DNA of 64,000 nt from Pseudomonadota bacterium. Its GTDB lineage: Bacteria > Desulfobacterota > Binatia > Binatales > Binataceae. The translations under genes and the position numbers were made by a program. The notes under the pieces are model-generated. The model was not told the DNA's origin. It searched no databases and saw only the letters and a program-made list of their open reading frames with translations. Positions 48,804 through 57,505 of this stretch are shown here, one piece after another. Position 1 is the stretch's first letter, and the number at the start of each line of letters is the position of its first letter. The stretch covers positions 124,001-188,000 of the forward strand of contig JAJPKA010000014.1 in NCBI GenBank assembly GCA_021323945.1. The letters are read 5' to 3'.

Positions 48804-49643
48804 ATGGAAGTGACTGCAATAAGCGGGGAAGTCGGCGCGCCTAACTCCGAGCCGGATATGCAACTGCGTTTCCGGTTACCGATCTATGAGGGGCCTCTGG
48901 ATCTGTTGCTGCATTTGATTAAGCGTGCCGAGCTCGACCCGCAGGATGTGACGGCCAGCATTATAACCGAACAATACCTCGAATATCTGAATTTGATGCA
49001 GGAGCTTAACCTGGATATTGCTGGCGAATACCTGGTGATGGCCGCAACTCTGCTGCTGATTAAGTCGTTTACGCTTTTGCCTCATCCGCAGAGCGACGAC
49101 AATGAGGAAGCTGAAGAGCTGAAGCAGGACCTGGTGGAACGCCTGCTCGAGTATCAGCGCTATCGCGAAGCAGCTGCCAAACTGGCGGAGCGTCCACTCC
49201 TGGGACGCGACGTCTTTGCCGCACCACGTCAAGCCCTGCCCGAGGACAGCACTCCCCGTCTACCCCGTACAGCCTCGATCTTCGACCTGGTCCACGCGAT
49301 GGCGTCTGTGTTGAGGCGGCTGGCAGACCGAATCCCGCAGACACTCACCCTGCGCGATATACCCGTTGCCCGCTGCATTCCCCGCGTGCTGGCCGCATTG
49401 GAGGATGGTGCGAGAATCGAGTTCATTTGCCTGTTCGACGACCTCAACGATCGCGCCTTGATGATCGCAACCTTTCTTGCCTTGCTGGAGCTGATTCGTC
49501 GCGGTGAAGTGAGTGCATCACAGGATCAGCCGTGGGGACCTATTTATCTGTGCCGTGGCCCGCGGTTTGGCAGGCCAGCTGTCCTCGACCGAGACAATGC
49601 GGCCGAGCCGATCGCCGGCCAAGACACAATTAACAATCGCTGA
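48804..49643 (+). CDS. scpA: segregation and condensation protein A
   Basis: A 279-residue kleisin subunit of the SMC-ScpAB condensin. The N-terminal SMC-binding part reads FRLPIYEGPLDLLLHLIKRAELD, followed by LDIAGEYLVMAATLLLIKSFTLLP; the winged-helix C-terminus (FLALLELIRRGEV) contacts the other SMC head. The ATG at 48804 is preferred to the GTG at 48798. It is followed about 20 bp later by scpB; smc itself is not in this window. Confidence 0.95.
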   Translation: MEVTAISGEVGAPNSEPDMQLRFRLPIYEGPLDLLLHLIKRAELDPQDVTASIITEQYLEYLNLMQELNLDIAGEYLVMAATLLLIKSFTLLPHPQSDDNEEAEELKQDLVERLLEYQRYREAAAKLAERPLLGRDVFAAPRQALPEDSTPRLPRTASIFDLVHAMASVLRRLADRIPQTLTLRDIPVARCIPRVLAALEDGARIEFICLFDDLNDRALMIATFLALLELIRRGEVSASQDQPWGPIYLCRGPRFGRPAVLDRDNAAEPIAGQDTINNR

Positions 49644-49664
49644 CATATGTTGGTGAGAACGTAC

Positions 49665-50438
49665 ATGCCGCCCCGCGAAAGCAACCCGACAGCATTTGAC
49701 ACCGAAACCGGCGCCAAACCGGCGGCGGACAATGCTTCAGAGTCGCAACCCGGCCAGGCTGGCGAGTCGGTCTGGGCTGAAGAACGGCTGATGTCCGTGC
49801 TTGAAAGCCTGCTGTTTGCCGCCGGCGAACCGGTGACCCTGTCGCAGCTTGCCAACGCGCTTGACGAAGTACCGCGAGAGCGCATTCGCAAATCGTTGAA
49901 TGCGCTGGCGACGCGCTACGCTGACGCCGGACGCGGGATAATGCTCGAGGAAATTGCGGGTGGCTATCAACTGCGTACTCGTAGTGAACATGCGGTCTAT
50001 GTGCGACGGCTGTTGTCAGCCAAACCGCCCCGACTGAGTCGGCCGATTCTCGAGACACTCGCTGTGGTTGCTTATCGGCAGCCGGTCACGCGTCCTGAGA
50101 TTGAACAGCTGCGGGGGGTGGATAGCGGGGCCGTGCTCGATACGCTACTCGAACGCAACCTGATCAAGGTCGCCGGACGCAAGGAAGCTCCCGGACGCCC
50201 GCTTATGTACGTGACCACGTCGGAATTCCTCGAACTGTTCAGTTTGAAGGACCTCGAGGAATTGCCAAATCTGGAAGAGTTTCGCGAAATCGAGAATTTT
50301 CGCGCGACTCAGACCGATGAGCAGACTCCCAGCCCGCAAGCACGCGCCGACGCCCGCGAATCCCCAGGCGAGCTCACCGCTTCAGATAATGAAACAGTAG
50401 TCCCAGCTATCGAAAAGACATCCCCATCCGATGAGTGA
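49665..50438 (+). CDS. scpB: segregation and condensation protein B
   Basis: A 257-residue condensin accessory made of two winged-helix domains: VLESLLFAAGEPVTLSQLANAL and ILETLAVVAYRQPVTRPEIEQLRGVDSGAV, then KEAPGRPLMYVTTSEFLELF. The first ~25 and last ~40 residues are polar and probably disordered. The ATG at 49665 has GGTGAG at 8-9 nt, whereas the track ATG at 49647 has none. It forms an operon with scpA and ends the conserved run. Confidence 0.94.
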   Translation: MPPRESNPTAFDTETGAKPAADNASESQPGQAGESVWAEERLMSVLESLLFAAGEPVTLSQLANALDEVPRERIRKSLNALATRYADAGRGIMLEEIAGGYQLRTRSEHAVYVRRLLSAKPPRLSRPILETLAVVAYRQPVTRPEIEQLRGVDSGAVLDTLLERNLIKVAGRKEAPGRPLMYVTTSEFLELFSLKDLEELPNLEEFREIENFRATQTDEQTPSPQARADARESPGELTASDNETVVPAIEKTSPSDE

Positions 50439-50481
50439 ACTGACCTGGCAACTTGGACCAGAGAGAAAGGCGCCGCTTTCG

Positions 50482-51477
50482 TCACGGAACCCGCCGAATT
50501 GTACCTTCCTGACGTGAGCAACTGAACTCCAGGGCCTTCCACGCGACTGCCGCTCCCCGTTCGACGGCTCCACCGATGGTGATTCTACCGTTTGAAGCCG
50601 CCAGTCTTGCGTTGGCTTCATTGGCTAAGCCCTGTCCGATAGTGATTGAGCCGGCGATTGAGGTGATTTTGGCTTCGCCGGCCTGTTCGATTTTCCCACC
50701 GATCGTAACATCGTCATGGGCCATCGCCGTCAGTTTTGAACGCGGGCCCAAATTGTCAAGAAGGTGGATGCTCTTGCCGGCGGTAACCACCGCCACGACC
50801 CGATTTTGGTTCATCGTGCCGATACTGACTGTGCCTCTGAGCGAGATGACATCCAGGTTGGCCTCCTCGCTAATCGTACCCGCGATCGTAACGTCCCACT
50901 GGGCGGTGATTTTGGCGCTTGAATTCTGCCCGACGTCACCGTCGATCTGCACGACGCTTCCCGGAGTCAACTCACTTTCGCTGCGGTAAGTTTGCGTAAT
51001 AGGGTCGATTTCGGGCGCTGCCGAGGTAATCGTAACACGCGCGCGCTCGGCTATCGCGTGGCAAATTAACACGTCACCACCCGATTGAATCTGGACGATC
51101 GAGTGCGGGCCGATGCCCTCTTGGATCCTCACTCCCTTTGCGGCCTTAAGCGTCGCCTGAACACCTTCCCCGATGCGGCCAGCAATATTGATCGTCCCAT
51201 AGCGACTTTCGAGAGTTACTTTGCAGTTAGCCAGTATCCTGTCCAGCGTCAGATCGCCGTCTGTCACGTGCTCGACGATCTCCTCGACGGGAGAGGTGGA
51301 CTTAGCCGGTTCGATGTGGGGCCGTCGACGGTTTTGGAAGATTGAACGTCCCAGCGGCCGCCACGGACGATTCAAAAAGGCAAATAACTCCCGTGTCGTT
51401 CGCGTCACCGACGGTTCGGAATGGTGATTTGAGGGCTTGAACTGTGCCTTGACTGCCTGCGTGTTTTCGCTGGCCAT
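50482..51477 (-). CDS. repeat protein of predicted right-handed beta-helix type, function unknown
   Basis: About 331 residues, not recognised as a named family. After ~70 polar, basic residues, the rest is a regular series of short beta-strand pairs about 20 residues apart, each built like xVTIAGTISEEANLDVIS, DVTIGGKIEQAGEAKITS, SITIGQGLANEANARLAA and RITIGGAVERGAAVAWKA. This Thr-Ile-Gly / Ala-Xxx-Leu ladder predicts a beta-helix or bactofilin-like polymer. No signal peptide. The ATG at 51477 is preferred to a GTG at 51507. It converges with scpB. Confidence 0.65.
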   Translation of the reverse strand: MASENTQAVKAQFKPSNHHSEPSVTRTTRELFAFLNRPWRPLGRSIFQNRRRPHIEPAKSTSPVEEIVEHVTDGDLTLDRILANCKVTLESRYGTINIAGRIGEGVQATLKAAKGVRIQEGIGPHSIVQIQSGGDVLICHAIAERARVTITSAAPEIDPITQTYRSESELTPGSVVQIDGDVGQNSSAKITAQWDVTIAGTISEEANLDVISLRGTVSIGTMNQNRVVAVVTAGKSIHLLDNLGPRSKLTAMAHDDVTIGGKIEQAGEAKITSIAGSITIGQGLANEANARLAASNGRITIGGAVERGAAVAWKALEFSCSRQEGTIRRVP

Positions 51478-51819
51478 ATGTTGTTCCAGACCACCACGCA
51501 GCAACACATATGCCTATTTCTCGCCAAGCTCTCCTGCAGCGCGCGGCGCTGATTCATTGTGCCACACTACGTTGGTTTCGGCCGCTTTTCGACTGAAACG
51601 ACATGACTTTGATAACTATAAGTGAACAAAGATACAGTCCGACTGCCGCTTGCTTAAACATTGCTGAAGATGCGCGCAGATGAGACATTTACATCGAAAG
51701 TGTGTTATTTGACGATTCGGTATGAATCACATACCCGACTCATACCCTTCCAGATTAAGTGAGTCATCTTTAATTATCGTCTATCGTCGTCAATTCTTTC
51801 TCGCAGTCTGCGAACTGCT
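51478..51819. other. AT-richer intergenic region upstream of the repeat protein
   Basis: About 340 bp without a convincing gene between the minus-strand CmcJ-like gene and the repeat-protein gene. It is clearly richer in A and T than its surroundings. A perfect inverted repeat GGTATG-AATCA-CATACC lies at 51719-51735, a possible operator, and an imperfect repeat (CATATGTTG versus CAACACATATG) spans the start-codon region of the repeat gene. No promoter was fixed with confidence. Confidence 0.4.
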
Positions 51820-52611
51820 TCATTGCCCTTCAGAGATGAAAAAGGCGATGGTTCGTACCTCTATGCTCTGGCGGGGACGCGCATCAGGCGGGCTCTGCGG
51901 GTCGTCGAACGAAGTATGAGCGGTGAAGCGTGCTCGCCCATCACACCTTGAATCGAAACACTTGAACAATAGCACCTCGGTCGTCTTCATATCAGCAAAA
52001 TAAAACCACCTATGACGCGGACTGAAATTGAAAAGGTAAACCTCATGTTTGACGCCCTCCTCGGTGGGCACCAGGTCCTCTTCGCGGATGCTCCGCGCGT
52101 CACATATAGCCAGGGGAGATTCCTCTACCGGACCATCAATGGGTCGCCAAACGTTAATCAGTCCATAGTGCGACTTGAGTAATGTGTTAGCTTCCGTACC
52201 CAGGTACAGGCGGATTCGCTCGGGCGAGGACTTCTGCGTATAATCGTCGTGAACAACCTTGACCGGCTCCCGCACCCAACTCAATCGCTGACGCGCGCTT
52301 GCACTAGAACGCAAGTCGTGCTCGAACGCCACGACCTTGGTTGCGCCGGTAACTCCTCTGACCAGCTGCTCGACTTCCCGGTAGTAGAGCGTGCGCACCT
52401 GTGACTGATCGTAGAAATTAGAGACGGCGGTACCGCATCGTTCGAGTTGGAATCCCTGAACATCGAGCGACAAGGAATCAGCCAAGGGCCGCGCGTCATG
52501 GATCGAGACTAGACGGTGGCCCTCGGGGCTGGCGTAATTAAGTCGCGCCTGAACAGACCTGAGGGTTTTCTCACACTCGCTCAGCTTACCTGAATCGGAA
52601 CCGGTTGGCAT
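51820..52611 (-). CDS. CmcJ/NvfI (GA4 desaturase)-family oxidoreductase
   Basis: A 263-residue protein of the family named after CmcJ of cephamycin synthesis and fungal NvfI, iron/2-oxoglutarate-type enzymes. Family blocks visible: VVAFEHDLR, VHDDYT, INVWRPIDGPVEESPLAICD, LFNFSPRHRWFYFADM, EVLLFKCFDSRCDG and ARFTAHTSFDDPQSP, ending PRQSIEVRTIAF. The His and Asp residues in VHDDYT and AHTSFDDP are the likely metal ligands. GAGGGG lies 6 nt before the ATG. It follows the SMP-30 gene by 38 bp, so the two are probably co-expressed; substrate unknown. Confidence 0.8.
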   Translation of the reverse strand: MPTGSDSGKLSECEKTLRSVQARLNYASPEGHRLVSIHDARPLADSLSLDVQGFQLERCGTAVSNFYDQSQVRTLYYREVEQLVRGVTGATKVVAFEHDLRSSASARQRLSWVREPVKVVHDDYTQKSSPERIRLYLGTEANTLLKSHYGLINVWRPIDGPVEESPLAICDARSIREEDLVPTEEGVKHEVYLFNFSPRHRWFYFADMKTTEVLLFKCFDSRCDGRARFTAHTSFDDPQSPPDARPRQSIEVRTIAFFISEGQ

Positions 52612-52649
52612 GATTGCCCCTCAACGGCGAAGCGGCCCACGGAAATCAG

Positions 52650-53555
52650 TTATCGCTGATGGTACAGCGGGTGACCGTGGAAATTGGTATGGACACGGCT
52701 GAAGTGATCACCTTCGAGATTCGCGAAATACAAATCCTGCAAGCCGGGTCCGCCGAAAGCGCAATTGGTTGGGAAAAAGAGCTTCTCGCCTTTGGGATCA
52801 TCGATAAGCGTGCTCCATTTCCCGTTGGTATCCACTTGGATAATCTGATGTGCCGGTGCCATTTTGCCGTCACGGATGAACGCAGGTAGGGTGACAAAGA
52901 GCGTGCCGTCGGCAGCAAAAGCCATGCCGTCGGGCAAGGCGGGAAAATCTCGAGAATATACCTCGGGTTTTCCCCAGGAACCGTCCTTCCTGATAGGAAT
53001 GCGCAGGCAATCGTGGCGGGTCGACTCCAAAACGTAAACCGCTTCCTCTTTTGGGTCGATAGCCGTGCCATTGGCGAGATAGATGCCGGTTGCCACAATC
53101 TCACTCGTGCCGTTCCTACGAATGCAGACAACCGCGCCATTGGGCTCAGGGTGGGCCATCTCGGAGAGGACACTATTGATGTCGCGGGTGCTCGAATTAG
53201 AAACGTAGAGGTTGCCGTCGGCATCATAAGTAGCAAAATTGGGCAAGGTCAAAGGCAAATCCCTGACCCGGTCAGCAATCATTGAAACCTGGCCACTTGG
53301 ACTCACCTTCATCATCGCCTTTTTGCCCAGATCGCAATAGACGAGATTGCCCTGGCGGTCCATTGTGATGCCGTTAGGAATGGAACCGGCGGGCAGCGAG
53401 CAAAGTTCACTAACTTGTCCGTCGGGGGACACCCGATAAATGATGCCGTTGCGGCCACCCCCGTACACGTAGTTCTGTTTATCGATCACAACTCCTTCGG
53501 CCTTGAGGACGCCACGCCCGAAAATCTCGACCTGATCGAGTGAATATGTTGCCAT
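52650..53555 (-). CDS. SMP-30/gluconolactonase/LRE-family protein
   Basis: A 301-residue six-bladed beta-propeller. Blade-type repeats include AEGVVIDKQNYVYGG, PNGITMDRQGNLVYCD, YDADGNLYVSNSS and PDGMAFAADGTLFV, with the calcium/metal-site Glu and Asn residues expected of lactonases (SIPNGITMD, LANGTAIDP). These enzymes hydrolyse sugar or other lactones. GGGAGAGG stands directly before the ATG. It is first in a two-gene unit with the CmcJ-like oxidoreductase; this pairing hints at an oxidation-then-lactone step, which is inference. Confidence 0.88.
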   Translation of the reverse strand: MATYSLDQVEIFGRGVLKAEGVVIDKQNYVYGGGRNGIIYRVSPDGQVSELCSLPAGSIPNGITMDRQGNLVYCDLGKKAMMKVSPSGQVSMIADRVRDLPLTLPNFATYDADGNLYVSNSSTRDINSVLSEMAHPEPNGAVVCIRRNGTSEIVATGIYLANGTAIDPKEEAVYVLESTRHDCLRIPIRKDGSWGKPEVYSRDFPALPDGMAFAADGTLFVTLPAFIRDGKMAPAHQIIQVDTNGKWSTLIDDPKGEKLFFPTNCAFGGPGLQDLYFANLEGDHFSRVHTNFHGHPLYHQR

Positions 53556-53901
53556 AAACCTCTCCCCGTTCGGCTTTACGTTTGAGCCCCTCAGCGCTGA
53601 ACCAAGCTTGAGTCACTGAGCTGCTGTCTCGCAGGTTTTGGGAAAAGCGTCAAGGCCTGCCAAACCCAAGGTCGCAACCGGAGGCGCAATACTTTGCCCG
53701 CTATCTCCAGTGTCGTGCTAGCTGATAGTTATTATCATTACGACTGGCTGTCTAAGCTGATTGATCTTGTGCTTTGATTAATTCAATAAGTTTAATTCTG
53801 TACGTACTCATTGTTGCTTGCCTTAACCATTACCTACAGATAGAGTTTTTTGGACGGTGTAAAAGGAACCTGGCGATTCATCTACTGGTGGTTGGGGCAA
53901 A
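53556..53901 (+). other. divergent intergenic region between SMP-30 gene and cysC
   Basis: About 345 bp, AT-rich in its right half. It must carry promoters for both sides. TGATA-GTTAT-TATCA at 53723-53737 sits in a sequence sharing about 14 of 19 positions with the classical Fur box, though the flanking genes are not iron genes. ORFs here (for example 53774-54280) are shadows of cysC. No riboswitch was recognised. Confidence 0.4.
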
Positions 53902-54447
53902 ATGTCCGAAGGTTTTACTCTCTGGTTCACGGGTCTTTCCGGTGCCGGCAAGTCCACTTTGGCGAATCTGGTCGCGGGCGAATTACGACGTCGCGGCCAT
54001 CGCGTCGAAGTGCTTGACGGCGACGAGGTACGAACCAATCTGTCGAAAGGCTTGGGCTTCTCCAAAGAAGATCGCGACACTAATATTCGTCGGATCGGTT
54101 ACGTCTGTAAGCTGCTGGCTCGTAACGGGGTCATCGCGATTTCAGCTGCAATCTCACCATATCGTGAAGTCCGCGATGAGATCCGCAGGCAGCACGAGAG
54201 GTTTTTTGAGGTCTACGTCAAATGTCCGCTTGATACATTGGTCGAACGCGACGTCAAAGGGCTTTATCGTAAGGCATTGAAGGGCGAAATCGCCAATTTC
54301 ACCGGTGTCTCGGATCCCTACGAAGAACCATTCAGTCCTGAGCTCGTGATCGAAAGCAATCGAGAAACACCCCAACAAAGCCTCGAGCGCTTGCTGCAAA
54401 GCCTTGAGCAGGCCGGGTTGATCTTCGCTCAAGGAGCGGGCCGATGA
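53902..54447 (+). CDS. cysC: adenylylsulfate kinase
   Basis: A 181-residue enzyme that phosphorylates APS to PAPS. It has the P-loop [50 protein letters not shown] and the lid region [29 protein letters not shown] precedes the ATG. Its stop overlaps the sat start by 4 bp (ATGA), so the two sulfate-activation enzymes are translationally coupled. The later reductase steps are not in the window. Confidence 0.96.
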   Translation: MSEGFTLWFTGLSGAGKSTLANLVAGELRRRGHRVEVLDGDEVRTNLSKGLGFSKEDRDTNIRRIGYVCKLLARNGVIAISAAISPYREVRDEIRRQHERFFEVYVKCPLDTLVERDVKGLYRKALKGEIANFTGVSDPYEEPFSPELVIESNRETPQQSLERLLQSLEQAGLIFAQGAGR

Positions 54448-55622
54448 GTACGTTCAACAATGACCCGATTTCGCCACACGGCGGTCAGGAATTAGTTGAC
54501 CTCAGAGTGCCTGATTCGGAACGCGCGCAGATGCGCGTCTACGCGGAGAAGCTCCCGGTGGCGACACTAAACGCGCGGGACCTGGCTGACCTTGAAATGC
54601 TGGCTACGGGTGCTTTTTCACCGTTGACCGGCTACATGGGAGAAGCCGACTATCTGCGAAGTCGAGATGAAATGCGTTTGGCTTCGGGTACTCCATGGCC
54701 AATCCCGATCACCCTTGGGGTTGATGAAGCCACCGCACGAGGACTCGCTCGCGGCCAGGACGTCGCTCTCGCGGCCGAAAACGGTGACCGCATCGCAATT
54801 CTTAGAGTTACGGAGATCTACCAGGTCGACCGTCGCCGCGAGGCCGAAGCTGTGTTTGGTACCGCCGATGAGGCCCATCCGGGAGTAAGGAACGTTCTCG
54901 CGATGATGCCCTGGTGCTTGGGGGGGCGTGTAATGCTGTTCGAGGAGGTGCCCGGGCGCACCTTCCTGCAGTATCCCCGGGAGCCGCGGCAATGCCGCGC
55001 GCAATTCCGCACCAATGGTTGGCGGAAAATCGTCGCCTTTCAGACCCGCAATCCTACTCATCGTGCGCACGAATATATTCAGAAGGCGGCTTTGGAGATT
55101 TGCGACGGTCTTCTGCTCCATCCGCTTGTAGGTGAAACCAAGGATGATGACGTCCCCGCGGCTGTAAGGATGGAGACGTATGAACTGCTGCTTAAACTTT
55201 ACTATCCGCGGGGACGTGCGATGCTGGCGGTGATGCCGGCACATATGCGCTACGGAGGACCGCGTGAAGCCATTTTGCACGCGATAGTGCGCCGGAACTA
55301 TGGCTGCACACATTTCATCGTAGGGCGCGACCATGCCGGGGTCGGCAAGTACTACGGAAGCTACGACGCTCAGAAAATTTTCGACCGTTTCGACCCTGCT
55401 GAGATCGGAATCACGCCACTGACATTCGAAAATACCTTCTACTGCCGTCGATGTGGAGCGATGGCCTCATACAAGACCTGCCCCCATAGCGATGAGGACC
55501 GTTTGCTACTGTCAGGCACAAAGGTTCGGGAGATGCTGCGGCGTGGAGAATCGCCCCCGCCGGAGTTTACCCGCCCGGAAATTGCCGCGGTTTTGGTGCG
55601 GGCAATGAAGGAGACCAAATAG
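54444..55622 (+). CDS. sat: ATP sulfurylase (sulfate adenylyltransferase), single-subunit Sat
   Basis: A 392-residue enzyme that makes APS from ATP and sulfate. It shows [15 protein letters not shown], the catalytic [26 protein letters not shown] and a zinc-type segment [15 protein letters not shown] near the C-terminus, as in archaeal, Aquifex and sulfur-bacterial Sat. It lacks a fused APS-kinase domain, which is provided by cysC just upstream. Assimilation is the simple reading, since dissimilatory genes (aprAB, dsr) are not seen here. Confidence 0.96.
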   Translation: MSTFNNDPISPHGGQELVDLRVPDSERAQMRVYAEKLPVATLNARDLADLEMLATGAFSPLTGYMGEADYLRSRDEMRLASGTPWPIPITLGVDEATARGLARGQDVALAAENGDRIAILRVTEIYQVDRRREAEAVFGTADEAHPGVRNVLAMMPWCLGGRVMLFEEVPGRTFLQYPREPRQCRAQFRTNGWRKIVAFQTRNPTHRAHEYIQKAALEICDGLLLHPLVGETKDDDVPAAVRMETYELLLKLYYPRGRAMLAVMPAHMRYGGPREAILHAIVRRNYGCTHFIVGRDHAGVGKYYGSYDAQKIFDRFDPAEIGITPLTFENTFYCRRCGAMASYKTCPHSDEDRLLLSGTKVREMLRRGESPPPEFTRPEIAAVLVRAMKETK

Positions 55623-55657
55623 ACCGCACCTGGAGTCGGCGCGTTATCCGCTCCGAC

Positions 55658-57208
55658 TTACGACTGGAAGAGGGGAAGGCCGGCCGACTGGGCAATCGGC
55701 GGACGCCCCCGCTCATAGATTAATTGGCCGCCAACGATTGTCGCTTCGACCGGTAAATTCATCAATTCGTTGGGTGTCATTCGCAACGGATCGGCAGGCA
55801 ACACGGCAAAATCGGCCAGCCGTCCGATCATGGTCTCGCCGGCGTTTAGACGGCTGAGCTCGGCGGCGCGACTTGTAAATAGGGTGAAGGCGGTGTCTAC
55901 TGACAGCCTTTCGTCCGGAGCAAGTTCGTAGCCTTCCAGCGAAACTCGCGCCGCAGCCGCCGCAATAGCGTGGAGCGGCTTGGCCGGAGTCACTGGAGCG
56001 TCTGTGGCGGCGGCAAGTTTAATCCCAGCCTGCAGCAGGCTTCGTCCCCGATAAAGGTACGGCACCAGGCCGGGTTCCCCGGCATATTTGGCGCCGCGGT
56101 AGTAGATGAAGCCGGGATTCGTCACAACCCAGGCACCGAGAGGCGCGATCTGCCGCAGATAATCCGGCGGAATCAGCCCGCCATGTTCGATTCTTATCGC
56201 GCTCCTGACGGGATGCGAAAGGTGTGGCCACGCTGCCTGGCAGGCGCGGAGCACCGCATCAAGCTCCTCGATCTCAGTAACATGGAAGGCGCAGTCAGCA
56301 CCCAGCGTCAGTGCTTCAACGATTGCGCGCGCCAACCTGCCAGGCTCCCACTGCGTTACATCCACAAACTTGATGCCTAACAGATGGAGGTTTCCAGCGG
56401 CCGCCAGCTTCTGCAGCTCGCCAAACTGGCGCAGATGCTCGGCTCCGACCATCAACGAAACGCGCTGCTTAATCGCACGATTGGCTACCAAGCCGGCGAA
56501 CGTAGCAATCTCCTGCTCGCCATTGCGAGCAGTGGCGTCAGTGAATGCCGTGATGCCGTTCGCGGCGAGTTCCTGACTGTAAAAACGCGCACGTGCTTCG
56601 AGTTCTGCGGCTGTGACCTTAGGTAGGCGATCCGTTAACCACTGCTCCATCCCTACCACCAAGCCGGTGAGTCTGCCGGTCGGGTCGCGCCACAGCCGGG
56701 CGCTTTGCGGCAGGGTCCTGTTCGCTGACTCCAGGCCCAAAGCAGCTATCGCACGCGAATTAAGCCAAGACGCGTGAAGCGTTTGGTGCCGCAACCGCAA
56801 CGGGTTTTTGGGGACGGCCTGATCAAGTTCTTCACGGGTCGGGCCGCGGCGTTCGCGGACCAGAGCCTCGTCGCAGCCGAAGGCTCTCAGCCAGTTTCCT
56901 GGCGGGGTTTTTGCGGCTGCGATCCGCAACTCTGCGAGTAGATCAGCGATGCTCCGGCAGCGAACGACCGAAAGTCCACTAGCAACGGCGGCGCCTTCCA
57001 TAAAGTGCTGATGGCAATCAATAAAGCCCGGAATCAGCACTCGGCCGCCGAGCGGTAGCATGTGGGTGCGCGGGCCGATGTGCGCTTTGACCGAATCATA
57101 AGGCCCGTACGCTATGATCCGGCCTTTGGACACAGCTATAGCATCGCTGCCCGGATAACCCACAACGACCCCCCCGTGGAGGAGGACGTCCGCCTGCTCA
57201 GCCCTCAT
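55658..57208 (-). CDS. amidohydrolase, YtcJ-like
   Basis: A roughly 516-residue metal-dependent hydrolase of the amidohydrolase superfamily. The composite beta domain starts with ADVLLHGGVVVGYPGSDAIAV, the metal motif is PGFIDCHQHF (HxH), and the barrel carries the later His/Asp residues in IRIEHGG and AAATDAPVTPAKPLHA. A C-terminal ADFAVLPADP closes the beta domain. Substrate unknown; such proteins hydrolyse amides, imides or lactams. The ATG at 57208 is favoured over the TTG at 57220. It lies convergent with sat. Confidence 0.87.
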   Translation of the reverse strand: MRAEQADVLLHGGVVVGYPGSDAIAVSKGRIIAYGPYDSVKAHIGPRTHMLPLGGRVLIPGFIDCHQHFMEGAAVASGLSVVRCRSIADLLAELRIAAAKTPPGNWLRAFGCDEALVRERRGPTREELDQAVPKNPLRLRHQTLHASWLNSRAIAALGLESANRTLPQSARLWRDPTGRLTGLVVGMEQWLTDRLPKVTAAELEARARFYSQELAANGITAFTDATARNGEQEIATFAGLVANRAIKQRVSLMVGAEHLRQFGELQKLAAAGNLHLLGIKFVDVTQWEPGRLARAIVEALTLGADCAFHVTEIEELDAVLRACQAAWPHLSHPVRSAIRIEHGGLIPPDYLRQIAPLGAWVVTNPGFIYYRGAKYAGEPGLVPYLYRGRSLLQAGIKLAAATDAPVTPAKPLHAIAAAAARVSLEGYELAPDERLSVDTAFTLFTSRAAELSRLNAGETMIGRLADFAVLPADPLRMTPNELMNLPVEATIVGGQLIYERGRPPIAQSAGLPLFQS

Positions 57209-57293
57209 CCGCCGCCCCAAAACCTCGCTGACGAGGATAATTGCCTCGCCCTTGTGCTCTTAAAATTCCAAGCCCAATTCAGCGTCCTGACAA

Positions 57294-57437
57294 TCAATCG
57301 GACGATGGCAAGGGCTTGGCTTCCTTGAGCTTCATCTCGCTGTCACAACATTCGAGAGATCCGGAACCTGCCTTATTGCACAAGACCTCGGTCCCGCACT
57401 TCTCACACATATACCGCTTACCCAATGCATTCGCCAT
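57294..57437 (-). CDS. desulforedoxin-like small metal-binding protein (missed by the ORF track)
   Basis: A 47-residue ORF found by reading the minus strand by hand: MANALGKRYMCEKCGTEVLC... ending PLPSSD and a TGA. CEKCGTEV and a later CC pair give the CxxC/CC pattern of the desulforedoxin N-terminal module of desulfoferrodoxin. AGGAG lies 9 nt before the ATG. I recognise this family as a widespread stand-alone small rubredoxin-like or zinc-ribbon protein in diverse soil and uncultured bacteria. It lies between the amidohydrolase and ygfZ, all on the minus strand. Metal and role are unknown. Confidence 0.85.
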   Translation of the reverse strand: MANALGKRYMCEKCGTEVLCNKAGSGSLECCDSEMKLKEAKPLPSSD

Positions 57438-57505
57438 CGCTGTTATTCTCCTGGTCCCTTAATTAGGATCTTCGACCGATATTATGAGCGAGGTCATGTA
57501 AATTT

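Noticed and set aside
54618-55334. 238-aa minus-strand ORF within sat
   Set aside because: Antisense shadow of ATP sulfurylase; no known domain.
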